A stretch of 64,000 nucleotides of DNA from assembly GCF_900100885.1 (NCBI RefSeq), contig NZ_LT629692.1:3224001-3288000 (forward strand), read 5' to 3'. The position numbers and the translations under genes are program-made. Below are positions 1 through 8,105 of the stretch, in pieces. The notes under the pieces were generated by a model. It was not told the DNA's origin and searched no databases. It saw only the letters and a list, made by a program, of their open reading frames with translations. Position 1 is the stretch's first letter; every line of letters starts with the position of its first letter. The stretch comes from Microbacterium pygmaeum. Its GTDB lineage: Bacteria; Actinomycetota; Actinomycetes; Actinomycetales; Microbacteriaceae.

Positions 1-2
1 AG

Positions 3-569
3 TACGTGCTCGGCGGCGTGGTGGTCGTCGGCGTCCTGGTGGGCTCGCTCGCGCGGCATCCGATCATCGCCTTCCTCGGTGCCGGCACCGATTTCTCGAT
101 GCGCGTGAACCTGTGGAACGAGATGACCGAGTATCTGCGCTCCCGGCCCGTGCAGGGCTGGGGCTGGTTCGGTCCGTGGAACACCGGCGAGTTCCCCTTC
201 AGCGCGATCAACTACGCGCTGAAGACGACTCATGCGACCGGCCTGAACTCGTACTTCGACGTGCTGCTGCAGCTGGGCTGGATCGGCCTCCTGCTGTTCC
301 TGGGGCTGGCCGGCGTCGCACTCGTGCGGTCGTGGGTGGATGCCAGCGAGCGACGCTCGGTGATCTACGCGTGGACCCCCCTGATCCTGGTCACCCTGCT
401 CATCGACTCGATGTTCGAGAGCTTCTCGCTGTTCGGCTTCGGCTGGATGCTGCTCGTGCTGTGCGCCGTGCGCGCCGGCCACTCCCGGTCATGGCGAGAG
501 CGGATCGACGCGATCGATGTCGAGCCCGACCTGCCGCGCGCCCAGGAAGAGCCGGGCGGGCCACGGTAG
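3..569 (+). CDS. O-antigen ligase/Wzy-like polymerase, C-terminal part (cut by window edge)
   Basis: The reading frame is open from the window's first bases, so the gene starts upstream. The visible 188 residues contain a soluble loop with paired Trp/Gly motifs (GWGWFGPWNTGEF, about residues 51-63), a conserved-looking His-Ala-Thr-Gly-Leu-Asn-Ser loop, then about three membrane segments and a short polar tail. This matches the C-terminal end of O-antigen ligase/Wzy polymerases (Wzy_C), which polymerise or transfer undecaprenyl-linked glycans at the outer face of the membrane. The two flippases further along (17890-19134, 21149-22396) are plausible partners. The family call is moderately secure; the substrate is unknown. 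Confidence 0.72.
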   Translation, partial: YVLGGVVVVGVLVGSLARHPIIAFLGAGTDFSMRVNLWNEMTEYLRSRPVQGWGWFGPWNTGEFPFSAINYALKTTHATGLNSYFDVLLQLGWIGLLLFLGLAGVALVRSWVDASERRSVIYAWTPLILVTLLIDSMFESFSLFGFGWMLLVLCAVRAGHSRSWRERIDAIDVEPDLPRAQEEPGGPR

Positions 570-623
570 ACTTTCCTTCTCGGCCCGACGCCTCGGCGCC
601 CGCCCGTCTACGGAAGTCTCCTC

Positions 624-2534
624 GTGCCCCATATCCTCCAGAACGTCGTCTTCCCCACCGACCGCGACCCCGATCTGCTTCCGCTGTACGTGGATCCCGA
701 GACCTGGTCGGTCATCGACGACGAACCGGTGCGTGTGTCCAATCGCGCACAACTGAGCAACATCCTCGGTCGCAACACAGCGCGCATCATCGCCGGTCGT
801 CGGGTCTCGTTCGGAACCTACTTCAACGCCTTCCCCGCCTCCTATTGGCAGCACTGGACTCGTGTCCGCGAGGTGATGCTCACAGTGCGCACCACCGGCG
901 CGGCGACCATCCTCGTTTATCGGTCGAACGGCTCCGGCGTCCGCCAGCGGATCGAGACGCGAGAGGTCGACGGCAGCGCCGTCTCGCAGTTCGCGCTCAC
1001 GCTCGACCAGTACAGCGACGGCGGGTTCATCTGGTTCGATATCGTCGCCGACGAGCAGACGGCGCAGTTCGACGGCGCAGAGTGGACGACCGAGCAGGAG
1101 CCCGTCCGCGACGGCAAGGCCTCGATCGGGATCACCACCTACAACAAGCCGGACTACTGCATCTGGACTCTGATGAGCCTCGCCGACTCGGCGGATGTCC
1201 TGGAGCTGATCGATCGCATCTTCCTCATCGATCAGGGGGATCGGCGCGTCGACGCCCAGCCGGAGTTCGACCAGGTCGCCGAGTCCCTCGGTGACACGCT
1301 CCAGATCATCACCCAGCCGAACTTCGGCGGCTCAGGGGGTTTCGCCCGCGCCATGACGGAATCCCTCGCACGACCGGAGAGCGACTTCGTGCAACTGCTG
1401 GATGATGACGTACGGCTGGAGCCGGAATCCGTACGCAGGTCGATCGTGTTCGGACGATACGCCACGGTGCCCACAATCGTCGGAGCACACATGTTCGACC
1501 TCCTCGATCGACCGAAGCTGCACGCGTGGGCGGAAGTCATCGACGAGTCGCCTTTCATGTGGCGCGCCCTCTATCAGGAGAAGCTGCCGCACGACTTCAG
1601 CGTCGCGAATCTGCGCCAATCGCCCATGCTGCACATGCGGCTGGACGCTGACTACAACGGCTGGTGGATGTGCCTCATCCCCCTCGACGTGATCCGTGAA
1701 GTCGGTCTCGCACTTCCCGCCTTCATCAAATGGGACGATGCGGAATTCTGCATCCGCGCGCGGGAAGCGGGATTCCCCACGGTCTCGATGCCTGGGGTCG
1801 CACTCTGGCATGTGTCCTGGGTGGGGAAAGACGATTCGATCGACTGGCAGGCGTACTTCCACGCTCGCAACCGCATCGTGGCCGCTCTTCTGCACTCGTC
1901 GATCCCCGACGGCGGCACCCTGCTGCGACACAGCCGCAGGGTCGACCTGAAGCACCTCATGATGATGCAGTACTACCCGGTGGCGCTGCGACACAAAGCG
2001 CTTCGGGACATCCTCTCCGGGCCGTCTCACATGCGCGCGAACTTGGCCACGGCCATGCCTGCTGCGCGCGCGATGGCGAAGGACTACCCGGAGACGCGGG
2101 TCCAGAAGGACACCGGCGTGCCGTTGCGATCGCGGCATGGGCGTCAGGTCTTCAAGCGGCTCTCCCCCCACGCACTGGACAGCCCGACGGGCCTGCGCCT
2201 GCGGTTGTTCACCTTCACCACGCTCATCGCGCACTGGCTGCACGCGCCGAAGGCGGAGAACGTCGCTCGACCCGAAGTCGAATTCGGGAAGAACGACGCG
2301 CACTGGTGGCGCGTCCCCCTGTTCGACTCCGCTCTGGTCAGCGCGGCCGACGGCTCGGGGAAGAACATCTATACGCGAGACCGGGCGAAATACCGTCGAC
2401 TGCTTCGGGACAGCGTGATCCTGCACCGCCGACTCCGCCGAGACTGGTCGAAGCTGGCGCGCCGCTACCGAAGTGCTCACGCCGACCTGACGTCGTTGGA
2501 AGCGTGGGAGAAGACCTTCGAGGCGAACCGATGA
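624..2534 (+). CDS. glfT2: GlfT2-like galactofuranosyltransferase (GT2)
   Basis: A 636-aa protein with the GlfT2 layout: an N-terminal beta-rich domain (about 1-160), a GT-A domain (about 165-420) and an alpha-helical C-terminus. Visible residues are the FGGSGGF loop (about 234-240), the metal-binding DDD (260-262), W347-W348, D371-D372, H396 in LWHVSW and H413. From memory, the last several match the numbering of the catalytic residues of mycobacterial GlfT2. GlfT2 elongates a lipid-linked galactofuranan using UDP-Galf on the cytosolic side. The GTG start at 624 has GGAAG seven bases upstream. The stop overlaps the next gene (ATGA), and glf at 8100-9236 would supply the donor. The family is secure; the exact linkage and acceptor are inferred. 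Confidence 0.9.
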   Translation: MPHILQNVVFPTDRDPDLLPLYVDPETWSVIDDEPVRVSNRAQLSNILGRNTARIIAGRRVSFGTYFNAFPASYWQHWTRVREVMLTVRTTGAATILVYRSNGSGVRQRIETREVDGSAVSQFALTLDQYSDGGFIWFDIVADEQTAQFDGAEWTTEQEPVRDGKASIGITTYNKPDYCIWTLMSLADSADVLELIDRIFLIDQGDRRVDAQPEFDQVAESLGDTLQIITQPNFGGSGGFARAMTESLARPESDFVQLLDDDVRLEPESVRRSIVFGRYATVPTIVGAHMFDLLDRPKLHAWAEVIDESPFMWRALYQEKLPHDFSVANLRQSPMLHMRLDADYNGWWMCLIPLDVIREVGLALPAFIKWDDAEFCIRAREAGFPTVSMPGVALWHVSWVGKDDSIDWQAYFHARNRIVAALLHSSIPDGGTLLRHSRRVDLKHLMMMQYYPVALRHKALRDILSGPSHMRANLATAMPAARAMAKDYPETRVQKDTGVPLRSRHGRQVFKRLSPHALDSPTGLRLRLFTFTTLIAHWLHAPKAENVARPEVEFGKNDAHWWRVPLFDSALVSAADGSGKNIYTRDRAKYRRLLRDSVILHRRLRRDWSKLARRYRSAHADLTSLEAWEKTFEANR

Positions 2535-3523
2535 GTCCTACGCGGAGCCCCGCAGATGCCCGGCCCAGCACATTCGATCCGTCGACCGCGACGATCGCAA
2601 TCGTGACGTTCAACCGCTCCGGTCTCCTGACCCGACTGCTCGAGAGCATCGCGCTCATGGATCCCAAGCCCGGGCACGTGGTGATCGTCGACAACGCCTC
2701 GACGGACGACACCACCGAACTCGTCGAGTCGTACCGCGAGAAGCTGGGCACCCAGCTCGTCTATCGTCGACTCGAAACGAACACCGGCGGCTCCGGCGGA
2801 TTCAGCGAGGGTATGAAGGTCGCATATGAGCTCGGATCCACCTGGATCTGGCTGATGGACGACGACGTCGAGATCATCCCCGATGGCCTGGAGCGGATGG
2901 GTCACTGGACGCCACGGTTCAAGAGCATCCAAGGCCGCCGCTACGACTTCGACGGCAGCGAGTTCTACTGGCAGTACCGCGTCGCCGAACCTCTTGCCAT
3001 TCCTATCCCGTTCGCGCCGGCAGGCTTCGACGAATCGGGTTTCAAGCCGATGAACTCCGGGTGCTTCGAGGGGATGTTCATCCACCGCGACATCGTCGGT
3101 CAGATCGGGCTGCCCGATCCCCGCTTCTTCATCTACTGGGACGATCAGTTGTACGGCTGGTTGGCGTCACGCAAGACGACCTCGGTCATCGTCGACGAGT
3201 TCGTGCTTCGACGAACCCGCGAGATCAAGCAATGGGACATGGGCATCCGCCACATGAACGCCTCTAGCAACGCGTATCGCTACTACATCATGCGCAACCG
3301 CGCGCACATCAAGAACTACTACCGGGCGCTGCATGTGTACAACCCGGTCCTGTTCGGCGCGGGCACCGCACTGACATTCGGCAAAGAGCTGATCAGGCTC
3401 TTCTTCGTGGAGCGGACCGTCCGTGGGACCTCCAACCTGTTGCGCGGGCTGCGCGACGGCGGCAAGATCGCTCGCGATGCCTCGTGGCGGCCGATGCCGG
3501 CGCTGGAGGGTGTCGGCGGCTGA
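2531..3523 (+). CDS. GT2 glycosyltransferase, GlfT1-like
   Basis: A 330-aa GT-A protein beginning at the ATGA overlap with the GlfT2-like gene. Motifs are TIAIVTFNR (about 21-29), VDNASTDDT (about 53-61), NTGGSGGF (about 84-91), a DDD metal site (about 110-112) and YWDDQ further on. The sequence after that is basic and rich in aromatic residues, with no clear membrane span. The NxGGxGGF plus DDD pattern is shared with galactofuranosyl- and rhamnosyl-type GT2 enzymes. Translational coupling to GlfT2 and the neighbouring Wzm/Wzt genes resemble the mycobacterial arrangement in which GlfT1 lies between the two ABC genes, so this is probably the initiating Galf transferase. A rhamnosyltransferase role is the alternative. 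Confidence 0.75.
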   Translation: MSPTRSPADARPSTFDPSTATIAIVTFNRSGLLTRLLESIALMDPKPGHVVIVDNASTDDTTELVESYREKLGTQLVYRRLETNTGGSGGFSEGMKVAYELGSTWIWLMDDDVEIIPDGLERMGHWTPRFKSIQGRRYDFDGSEFYWQYRVAEPLAIPIPFAPAGFDESGFKPMNSGCFEGMFIHRDIVGQIGLPDPRFFIYWDDQLYGWLASRKTTSVIVDEFVLRRTREIKQWDMGIRHMNASSNAYRYYIMRNRAHIKNYYRALHVYNPVLFGAGTALTFGKELIRLFFVERTVRGTSNLLRGLRDGGKIARDASWRPMPALEGVGG

Positions 3524-3543
3524 CTCCAGGTGCAGTCAGCCGC
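3516..3543. terminator. Bidirectional hairpin spanning two convergent stop codons
   Basis: A perfect 10-bp inverted repeat (GCGGCTGACT at 3516-3525, AGTCAGCCGC at 3534-3543) with an 8-nt loop covers the TGA of the GlfT1-like gene on plus and the TGA of the methyltransferase on minus. There is no T tract on either side, so termination would be of the intrinsic-like, U-poor type common in high-GC actinobacteria. The fold is seen; the function is inferred. Confidence 0.6.
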
Positions 3544-4438
3544 GCCGCAACAACCTGCCGAGCGTGCGCAGCGGGCCGGTGACGCGCCAACTCGTGCTCG
3601 TCATAAGCGCCGCGACATGCTCCGTTTCAAGGCCGAGTCGCGCATGCAGATCTTCAATCAGGTCATGCTGGCGCTGACCGTTCTCCGCCTGCGCCCGAAC
3701 AACCTCGCGGACCTGTTCGAGTTCCACCGGCAGAGAGAGAAGCCAGCCCTGCTTGGCGCACACGTCGCCGAGATGCGCGAAATCGGCGCGGATGCCCGCT
3801 GCGGTCGCCGCATCCGCCTCGAAGAGCGCACGAAGGGCTGGCTGCGGCTTTCCGATGCTCAGCACCCCGAGACCATGACCGTGATCGAATGCGAACGATC
3901 GCCCCGGAACGGACACCTCCTCCCACAACCGCCACACTCCGAAGCCGTTGTCGCGCTCGGCTATGTCGTGGAAGAGGACGATGCCGCCGTCGCGCACCGT
4001 GTCCACCCATTCGGTGAAATCCTCGAGGACATCCTCGTACGCGTGTCGACCATCGATGTGCAGCAGGTCTACGGATGACTTCGCGAATCGGGCCCGCGAT
4101 TCGCTGAAGTAGCCGCGGAACAGTTGAACCCGATCTGCGTAGTCCTCCCGCGCCGTCGTCCGGACGTAGTCGAACACGTCGTCTTCATAAAAGCCGGCGT
4201 GATCGTCGCCTCGCCAGGTGTCCAGCGCGTACACCGTCATCGGGACGTCCAGACGCTTCCCGGCTTCAGCAAAGGCGAACGCGGAGTACCCGTAGTGGGT
4301 GCCCAACTCGACAACGACCATCGGTCGGAGCGCGTCGACCAACCATGATGCGAACGGTGCATGGGTCCACCAGGCAGATGTCGGAAAATGAGCTGGGATG
4401 AGATAGGCCGCCGGGGTGAGCCAGAACGGCGCGGTCAC
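3536..4438 (-). CDS. Class I SAM-dependent methyltransferase with C-terminal helical tail
   Basis: 300 aa. The Rossmann methyltransferase core shows VVELGTHYGYSAFAF (about residues 42-56, SAM-binding loop), an acidic YALDTWRGDD segment and VDLLHIDGRHAYEDV followed by GGIVLFHDI, a pattern of the Methyltransf_24 type. A predicted coiled/helical stretch (about 220-270) ends in TSTSWRVTGPLR, a tail often seen on polysaccharide-modifying enzymes. It is the last gene of a minus-strand run with the Wzm/Wzt exporter and overlaps wzt by 4 bp, so it probably O-methylates a sugar of the exported glycan. The target is not determinable. Confidence 0.78.
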   Translation of the reverse strand: MTAPFWLTPAAYLIPAHFPTSAWWTHAPFASWLVDALRPMVVVELGTHYGYSAFAFAEAGKRLDVPMTVYALDTWRGDDHAGFYEDDVFDYVRTTAREDYADRVQLFRGYFSESRARFAKSSVDLLHIDGRHAYEDVLEDFTEWVDTVRDGGIVLFHDIAERDNGFGVWRLWEEVSVPGRSFAFDHGHGLGVLSIGKPQPALRALFEADAATAAGIRADFAHLGDVCAKQGWLLSLPVELEQVREVVRAQAENGQRQHDLIEDLHARLGLETEHVAALMTSTSWRVTGPLRTLGRLLRRG

Positions 4439-5187
4439 GATCCGTCACCCGCGTTGTAGTCCGCGTTGTATCGATCGAGCACATCGCCGATCGAACCGTC
4501 CATCGCCAGGCGCCCTCCGTCCAGATACAACCCCCGGGTGCAGAAGCGGCGCAGGTCCTTCTCGCTGTGACTCACGAAGAACAGCGTCCGTCCCGCAGCC
4601 AGCAACTCATCGATTCTCCGGTAGCACTTGTCCCGGAACGCCTTGTCGCCCACCGCGAGGACCTCATCGACCAGAAGGATCGGCTCCTCCAGCTGGGACA
4701 CGACCGCGAACGCCAGCCTCACCTTCATCCCGTTCGAGAGATGCTTGTACGGAGTGTCGACGAAGCTATTCAGTTCTGCGAAATCGATGATCCCGTCGAA
4801 TCGACGAGCGACCTCGCTCTTGGACATGCCGTGCAGACCCGCGGTGAGACGGACGTTCTCTCGAACCGTCAGATCACCGACGAAGCCGCCGGTGATCTCG
4901 ATGAGTGGAGCCACGCCGCCGCGCACTTCGACAACTCCCTCATCAGCGAGCAGGACTCGGGCGACAAGCTTGAGCAACGTCGATTTACCCTGCCCGTTGC
5001 GGCCCACGACGCCGATCGACTCCCCGGGCCGAACATCGAAGGATACGTCGCGCAATGCCCAGAATTCGTCGGGACGGGATCGCCGAGAGGATCCACTGAA
5101 GAGGTCCTTGAAGCTTCGCCTTCCCCGTCGGTTGCGGCGGAACCGAACTCCGAGGCCGCGGACCGCGATCGCAAAGTCAGCCATCAC
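4435..5187 (-). CDS. wzt: Polysaccharide ABC exporter ATP-binding protein, short form (Wzt/RfbE-like)
   Basis: 250 aa. Walker A is GRNGQGKST, the signature is LSNGMKVRLAF, Walker B is ILLVDEVLAVGD, and the H-loop is FVSHS. The length stops soon after the nucleotide-binding domain, so there is no C-terminal carbohydrate-binding domain, as in galactan- and teichoic-acid-type exporters (RfbE, TagH core). It is coupled to the permease by a GTGATG overlap, with starts possible at 5187 or 5184. It powers export of an undecaprenyl-linked glycan across the cytoplasmic membrane. Adjacency to the GlfT enzymes suggests a galactofuranan cargo, by analogy with mycobacterial Rv3781-Rv3783. Confidence 0.9.
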   Translation of the reverse strand: MMADFAIAVRGLGVRFRRNRRGRRSFKDLFSGSSRRSRPDEFWALRDVSFDVRPGESIGVVGRNGQGKSTLLKLVARVLLADEGVVEVRGGVAPLIEITGGFVGDLTVRENVRLTAGLHGMSKSEVARRFDGIIDFAELNSFVDTPYKHLSNGMKVRLAFAVVSQLEEPILLVDEVLAVGDKAFRDKCYRRIDELLAAGRTLFFVSHSEKDLRRFCTRGLYLDGGRLAMDGSIGDVLDRYNADYNAGDGS

Positions 5188-5975
5188 AGCTCTTTCAGGA
5201 CGGGCCGCTCAAGACGGCGGAAGACGAACGCCCCCAAGGCCAAGAAGGCGAAGCTCATCACCGCAGCGAGTACCACGCTGAGCGTATCCCACACTTCGGG
5301 GAAGAAGCCGATGCGGTAAAGGGTGAATATCCCCGACAGCGGATTGAAGGCGGCAAGCTGCTCGAATGCGCCTGGTAGATCACTCACGCTGTAGATGATC
5401 GGCGAGGCGTAGAAGAGCACTCGAAGGATGAGCTTGGTAGTCCGCTCCAGATCTGTGTACAGCACGCATAGCGGCGCCACGAGCAGTCCGAGACCGACGA
5501 GGAGAACGGTCTGAAGGAGCACGGCAACTGGAAACCACAGCAGCCCCCAACCCACCGGGGCACCGGCGACGATTGCGAACCCGATCAGGACCGGAATCGA
5601 ACACAGGAACTCGATCCCCTTGCTCAGAACGATGCGATTCACCCAGATGGATCGTGGAATCGCCGTCGATCTGATTAGTCGCGCATCTTTGCTGAATGCT
5701 CGAGTGAAGTCCGAGACTGCCGCATTGAACCACACCCACGGCAGCAACGCCGTGATCAGAAAGACGATGTACGGCTCGTGGCCGACGGTCCGCTGGAAAA
5801 CCTGCGTGAATACAAACCAATAGATGAGGCTCATCACCAACGGGTCGAGAACCGACCACAGGTACCCTAGGGCGCTGGTGGCGTAGCGCACGCGCAGATC
5901 ACGCGACGACAGCAGCCAGAGCGAGTGCACATAACGCTGCGGCGAGCCGAGGGCGCCGACGGCCGCTGTTGTCAC
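5184..5975 (-). CDS. wzm: Polysaccharide ABC exporter permease (Wzm/RfbD-like)
   Basis: 263 aa with about six hydrophobic segments and the ABC2-type polysaccharide permease pattern: the N-terminal cytosolic stretch LLSSRDLRVRYATSALGYLW, then membrane spans, ending in FRRLERPVLKEL. It pairs with the overlapping ATPase at 4435-5187. The GTG start at 5975 lies six bases downstream of a TAGGCT -10 box (5982-5987 on plus), so the message is probably leaderless. The methyltransferase upstream (6034-6771) is only 58 bp away and may feed into the same operon. Confidence 0.9.
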   Translation of the reverse strand: MTTAAVGALGSPQRYVHSLWLLSSRDLRVRYATSALGYLWSVLDPLVMSLIYWFVFTQVFQRTVGHEPYIVFLITALLPWVWFNAAVSDFTRAFSKDARLIRSTAIPRSIWVNRIVLSKGIEFLCSIPVLIGFAIVAGAPVGWGLLWFPVAVLLQTVLLVGLGLLVAPLCVLYTDLERTTKLILRVLFYASPIIYSVSDLPGAFEQLAAFNPLSGIFTLYRIGFFPEVWDTLSVVLAAVMSFAFLALGAFVFRRLERPVLKEL

Positions 5976-5981
5976 GGATCG

Positions 5982-5987
5982 AGCCTA
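5982..5987 (-). promoter_or_regulatory. -10 box for wzm at 5975, leaderless
   Basis: On the minus strand TAGGCT ends six bases before the GTG start at 5975, the spacing expected when transcription begins at the start codon. No convincing -35 was identified. Confidence 0.55.
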
Positions 5988-6033
5988 ATGGCGCGACCCG
6001 CGTACGGACTCCGCGTCGTTCCTTCGCGGCCAT

Positions 6034-6771
6034 TCACGCAGCATCAGCCGATCGCCGAAGCACGCAAACCACGTTGGATGTCGACATCACCACGGGCATC
6101 GTCGGAAAGTAGAGAGCCTTCAGGGCGCCTCCGACGACCTTGGCCAAGACCCCGCCCGTGTACTTGTAGACACCGTGAGCGAAGGAGGTTTCGAACCCGC
6201 GACGCGTCTCTGCACGAAAGCGCACGACATCGAGTCCACATTCGACGGCGTATTGCCCCATCTTGTATCCGCCGATCGCATTGACATGCGTCACATCGCC
6301 GTTCTGGAACGGGTTCCCGATCCACGAATCGGCATTCGGAAAACGAAGAAGGATGCGTCCCCCGTCGCGCAGTTTCCGTGTCAAGCCGCGCAGGAACTCG
6401 ATGCTGACGTCAGGGGGAATGTGCTCGAAGACGTCGAAAGCGACGATCAGATCGTACTCACCGTCGGCGAGCGCATCCAGGTCGCCCGCGGGGCGTGCGT
6501 CAAAACCCGCCGCCAGGGCGACCTCGATCAGCTCCGGCTGCAACTCCGTTCCGGTCACGGACCAGCCCTGAGACCTCGCGAATCCGAGGAAGACACCGTT
6601 GCCGTATCCGACTTCGAGCACACGCCTGACCGCGCGGCCGCGGACCGCCTCACGCAGCTCCCGCTGGAAATAGATCGCATCCCCGCGCGACAGGGTTCCG
6701 AACTTCTCACCCCACCCCTTCCATGCGACATAGGAGCCAACACCGTCGTCGGCCTCGTTGCTGATCGTCAT
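6034..6771 (-). CDS. SAM-dependent methyltransferase (Methyltransf_11/12 type)
   Basis: 245 aa from the ATG at 6771. A longer in-frame extension to 6870 lacks domain content and would overlap the divergent promoter region. The SAM motif is VLEVGYGNGVFLGFA (about 48-62), followed by TGTELQPELIEVA, a DLIVAFDVFEHI acidic/His post-motif and GGRILLRFPN. The C-terminus (MSTSNVVCVLRR) forms the last strand of a class I fold. It lies directly upstream of the Wzm/Wzt pair, so it probably modifies the same glycan or its lipid-linked precursor. The specificity is unknown. Confidence 0.8.
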   Translation of the reverse strand: MTISNEADDGVGSYVAWKGWGEKFGTLSRGDAIYFQRELREAVRGRAVRRVLEVGYGNGVFLGFARSQGWSVTGTELQPELIEVALAAGFDARPAGDLDALADGEYDLIVAFDVFEHIPPDVSIEFLRGLTRKLRDGGRILLRFPNADSWIGNPFQNGDVTHVNAIGGYKMGQYAVECGLDVVRFRAETRRGFETSFAHGVYKYTGGVLAKVVGGALKALYFPTMPVVMSTSNVVCVLRRSADAA

Positions 6772-6864
6772 GCTTCGATGATGCCCCAGCCTCAGCCGAT
6801 CCGCGCACGACGCATCACGTCGCGCGGAAAGATGCCGGCGCAGAAACGCGCCGAAATCGTCGGC

Positions 6865-6870
6865 TAGCAT
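6865..6870 (+). promoter_or_regulatory. -10 box and strong ribosome site for the GT4 gene
   Basis: TAGCAT at 6865-6870 is followed by GGAGGAGGG at 6886-6894, seven bases before the GTG at 6902. This sets the start of the GT4 gene and excludes the earlier in-frame ATG at 6869. Confidence 0.5.
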
Positions 6871-6901
6871 GGTGGGCTGGTGTCCGGAGGAGGGATCGCA
6901 C

Positions 6902-8086
6902 GTGCAGTCATCTCATCGAACTCGGTCCAAGACGGTGGCCGTCGCATTCGATCTGGTCTACCCCCAATCAAAGGGCGGAGGCGAACGGTACTACCGCGGG
7001 TTGGCTGAAGAGCTCGCCCGGACAGGTCGGGACGTCGATTACCTGACATCAGATCAGCCGAGCAGCGAGGCGGAGCCGCAGAACATCCGTCTCGTGGCCG
7101 TGTCTGCTCCGCTCCGTCTCTACGATGAGGCTGGAGTGCGGCGGTGGCAGGCCGCCGTCCATTACACGTGGGGGCTGTTCCGAACGTTGGTGCGCAGTCG
7201 CCGTAGCTATGGATCGGTCATCGTGAGTTCGACCCCCGTTCTGAATGTCTTCGCGGCGAGAGCCGCGCTCCTCGGGTCCGGAACCCGCGTGGTCGTCGAC
7301 TACCTGGAAGTCTGGGACCGCCCGAAATGGATCGAGTACGCCGGCCGCATCACAGGTTTCATCGCGTGGTTGCTCCAGCGTGCAGCGATATGGATCACTC
7401 CCGCGGCAACGTGCCACGCACAGCTCACAGCTCGCCGACTTCGGGGGGAGGGTTACCGTGGACCTCTCGCCATCAGCCCCGGCCTCATCGACGGAATCGG
7501 CAACCCGGGAGCCTTAACGGCCGCGAGTCGGCCGCCGTTCGTGTTGTACGCGGGGCGCCACATCGCCGACAAGCAGATCGAGTTCCTCCCCGCTGCGGTG
7601 GAAGAGGTGCGACGCACCATTCCCGATCTGGAACTTGTCATCCTCGGCCGGGGATCGCACACTGACACGATCCTCGAGGCAGTCGGGGATCGCGATTGGG
7701 TGAGCCTGCCCGGATTCGTGGACGAGGAGGAACTCCGCCACCTGTTCTCGACAGCCGCGTGCTTGGCGAATCCATCGCGCAGAGAGGGCTACGGTCTCGT
7801 GGTCGTCGAAGCAGCAGCCTGGGGCACACCGGTCGTGTTGGTCTCCGACGAGAATAATGCGTCGACCGAGCTGATCGCGGAGGGCGTCAACGGATTCGTC
7901 GCTGCCTCCACGGCGCCGGGCGCTCTCGGCGCCGCCATCATGTCAGTTCTGCAGGGCGGTGAGGAACTCCGTCACCGGACTCGCGAGTGGTACGAGGAAG
8001 CAGTCCGCACGCGGACGATCGAGAAGACTGTGCAGGGCATCCTGCCGATGCTGGATGGCGCGACCAGAGCCGGCTCGTCGGCCTGA
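6902..8086 (+). CDS. Glycosyltransferase family 4
   Basis: 394 aa, GT-B fold. The donor-side motif is NPSRREGYGLVVVEA (E-x7-E). LYAGRHIADKQIE marks the start of the C-terminal domain and KGGGERYYRGLAEEL the N-terminal acceptor loop. The start is fixed by a near-perfect ribosome site (GGAGGAGGG) upstream of the GTG at 6902. The protein is closely paralogous to the product of 14347-15561 along its whole length, with shared blocks RVVVDYLEVW, CHxQLTAR and ISPGLI. The gene stands alone between minus-strand genes. The sugar is unknown; it is a cytosolic enzyme of glycopolymer assembly. Confidence 0.85.
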   Translation: MQSSHRTRSKTVAVAFDLVYPQSKGGGERYYRGLAEELARTGRDVDYLTSDQPSSEAEPQNIRLVAVSAPLRLYDEAGVRRWQAAVHYTWGLFRTLVRSRRSYGSVIVSSTPVLNVFAARAALLGSGTRVVVDYLEVWDRPKWIEYAGRITGFIAWLLQRAAIWITPAATCHAQLTARRLRGEGYRGPLAISPGLIDGIGNPGALTAASRPPFVLYAGRHIADKQIEFLPAAVEEVRRTIPDLELVILGRGSHTDTILEAVGDRDWVSLPGFVDEEELRHLFSTAACLANPSRREGYGLVVVEAAAWGTPVVLVSDENNASTELIAEGVNGFVAASTAPGALGAAIMSVLQGGEELRHRTREWYEEAVRTRTIEKTVQGILPMLDGATRAGSSA

Positions 8087-8105
8087 CTCCACGACGCATT
8101 CAGGC
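8081..8105. terminator. Weak convergent hairpin between GT4 and glf
   Basis: GCCTGA (8081-8086) and TCAGGC (8100-8105) pair around a 13-nt loop and include both convergent stop codons, echoing the stronger hairpin at 3516-3543. Six base pairs is weak evidence. Confidence 0.3.
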
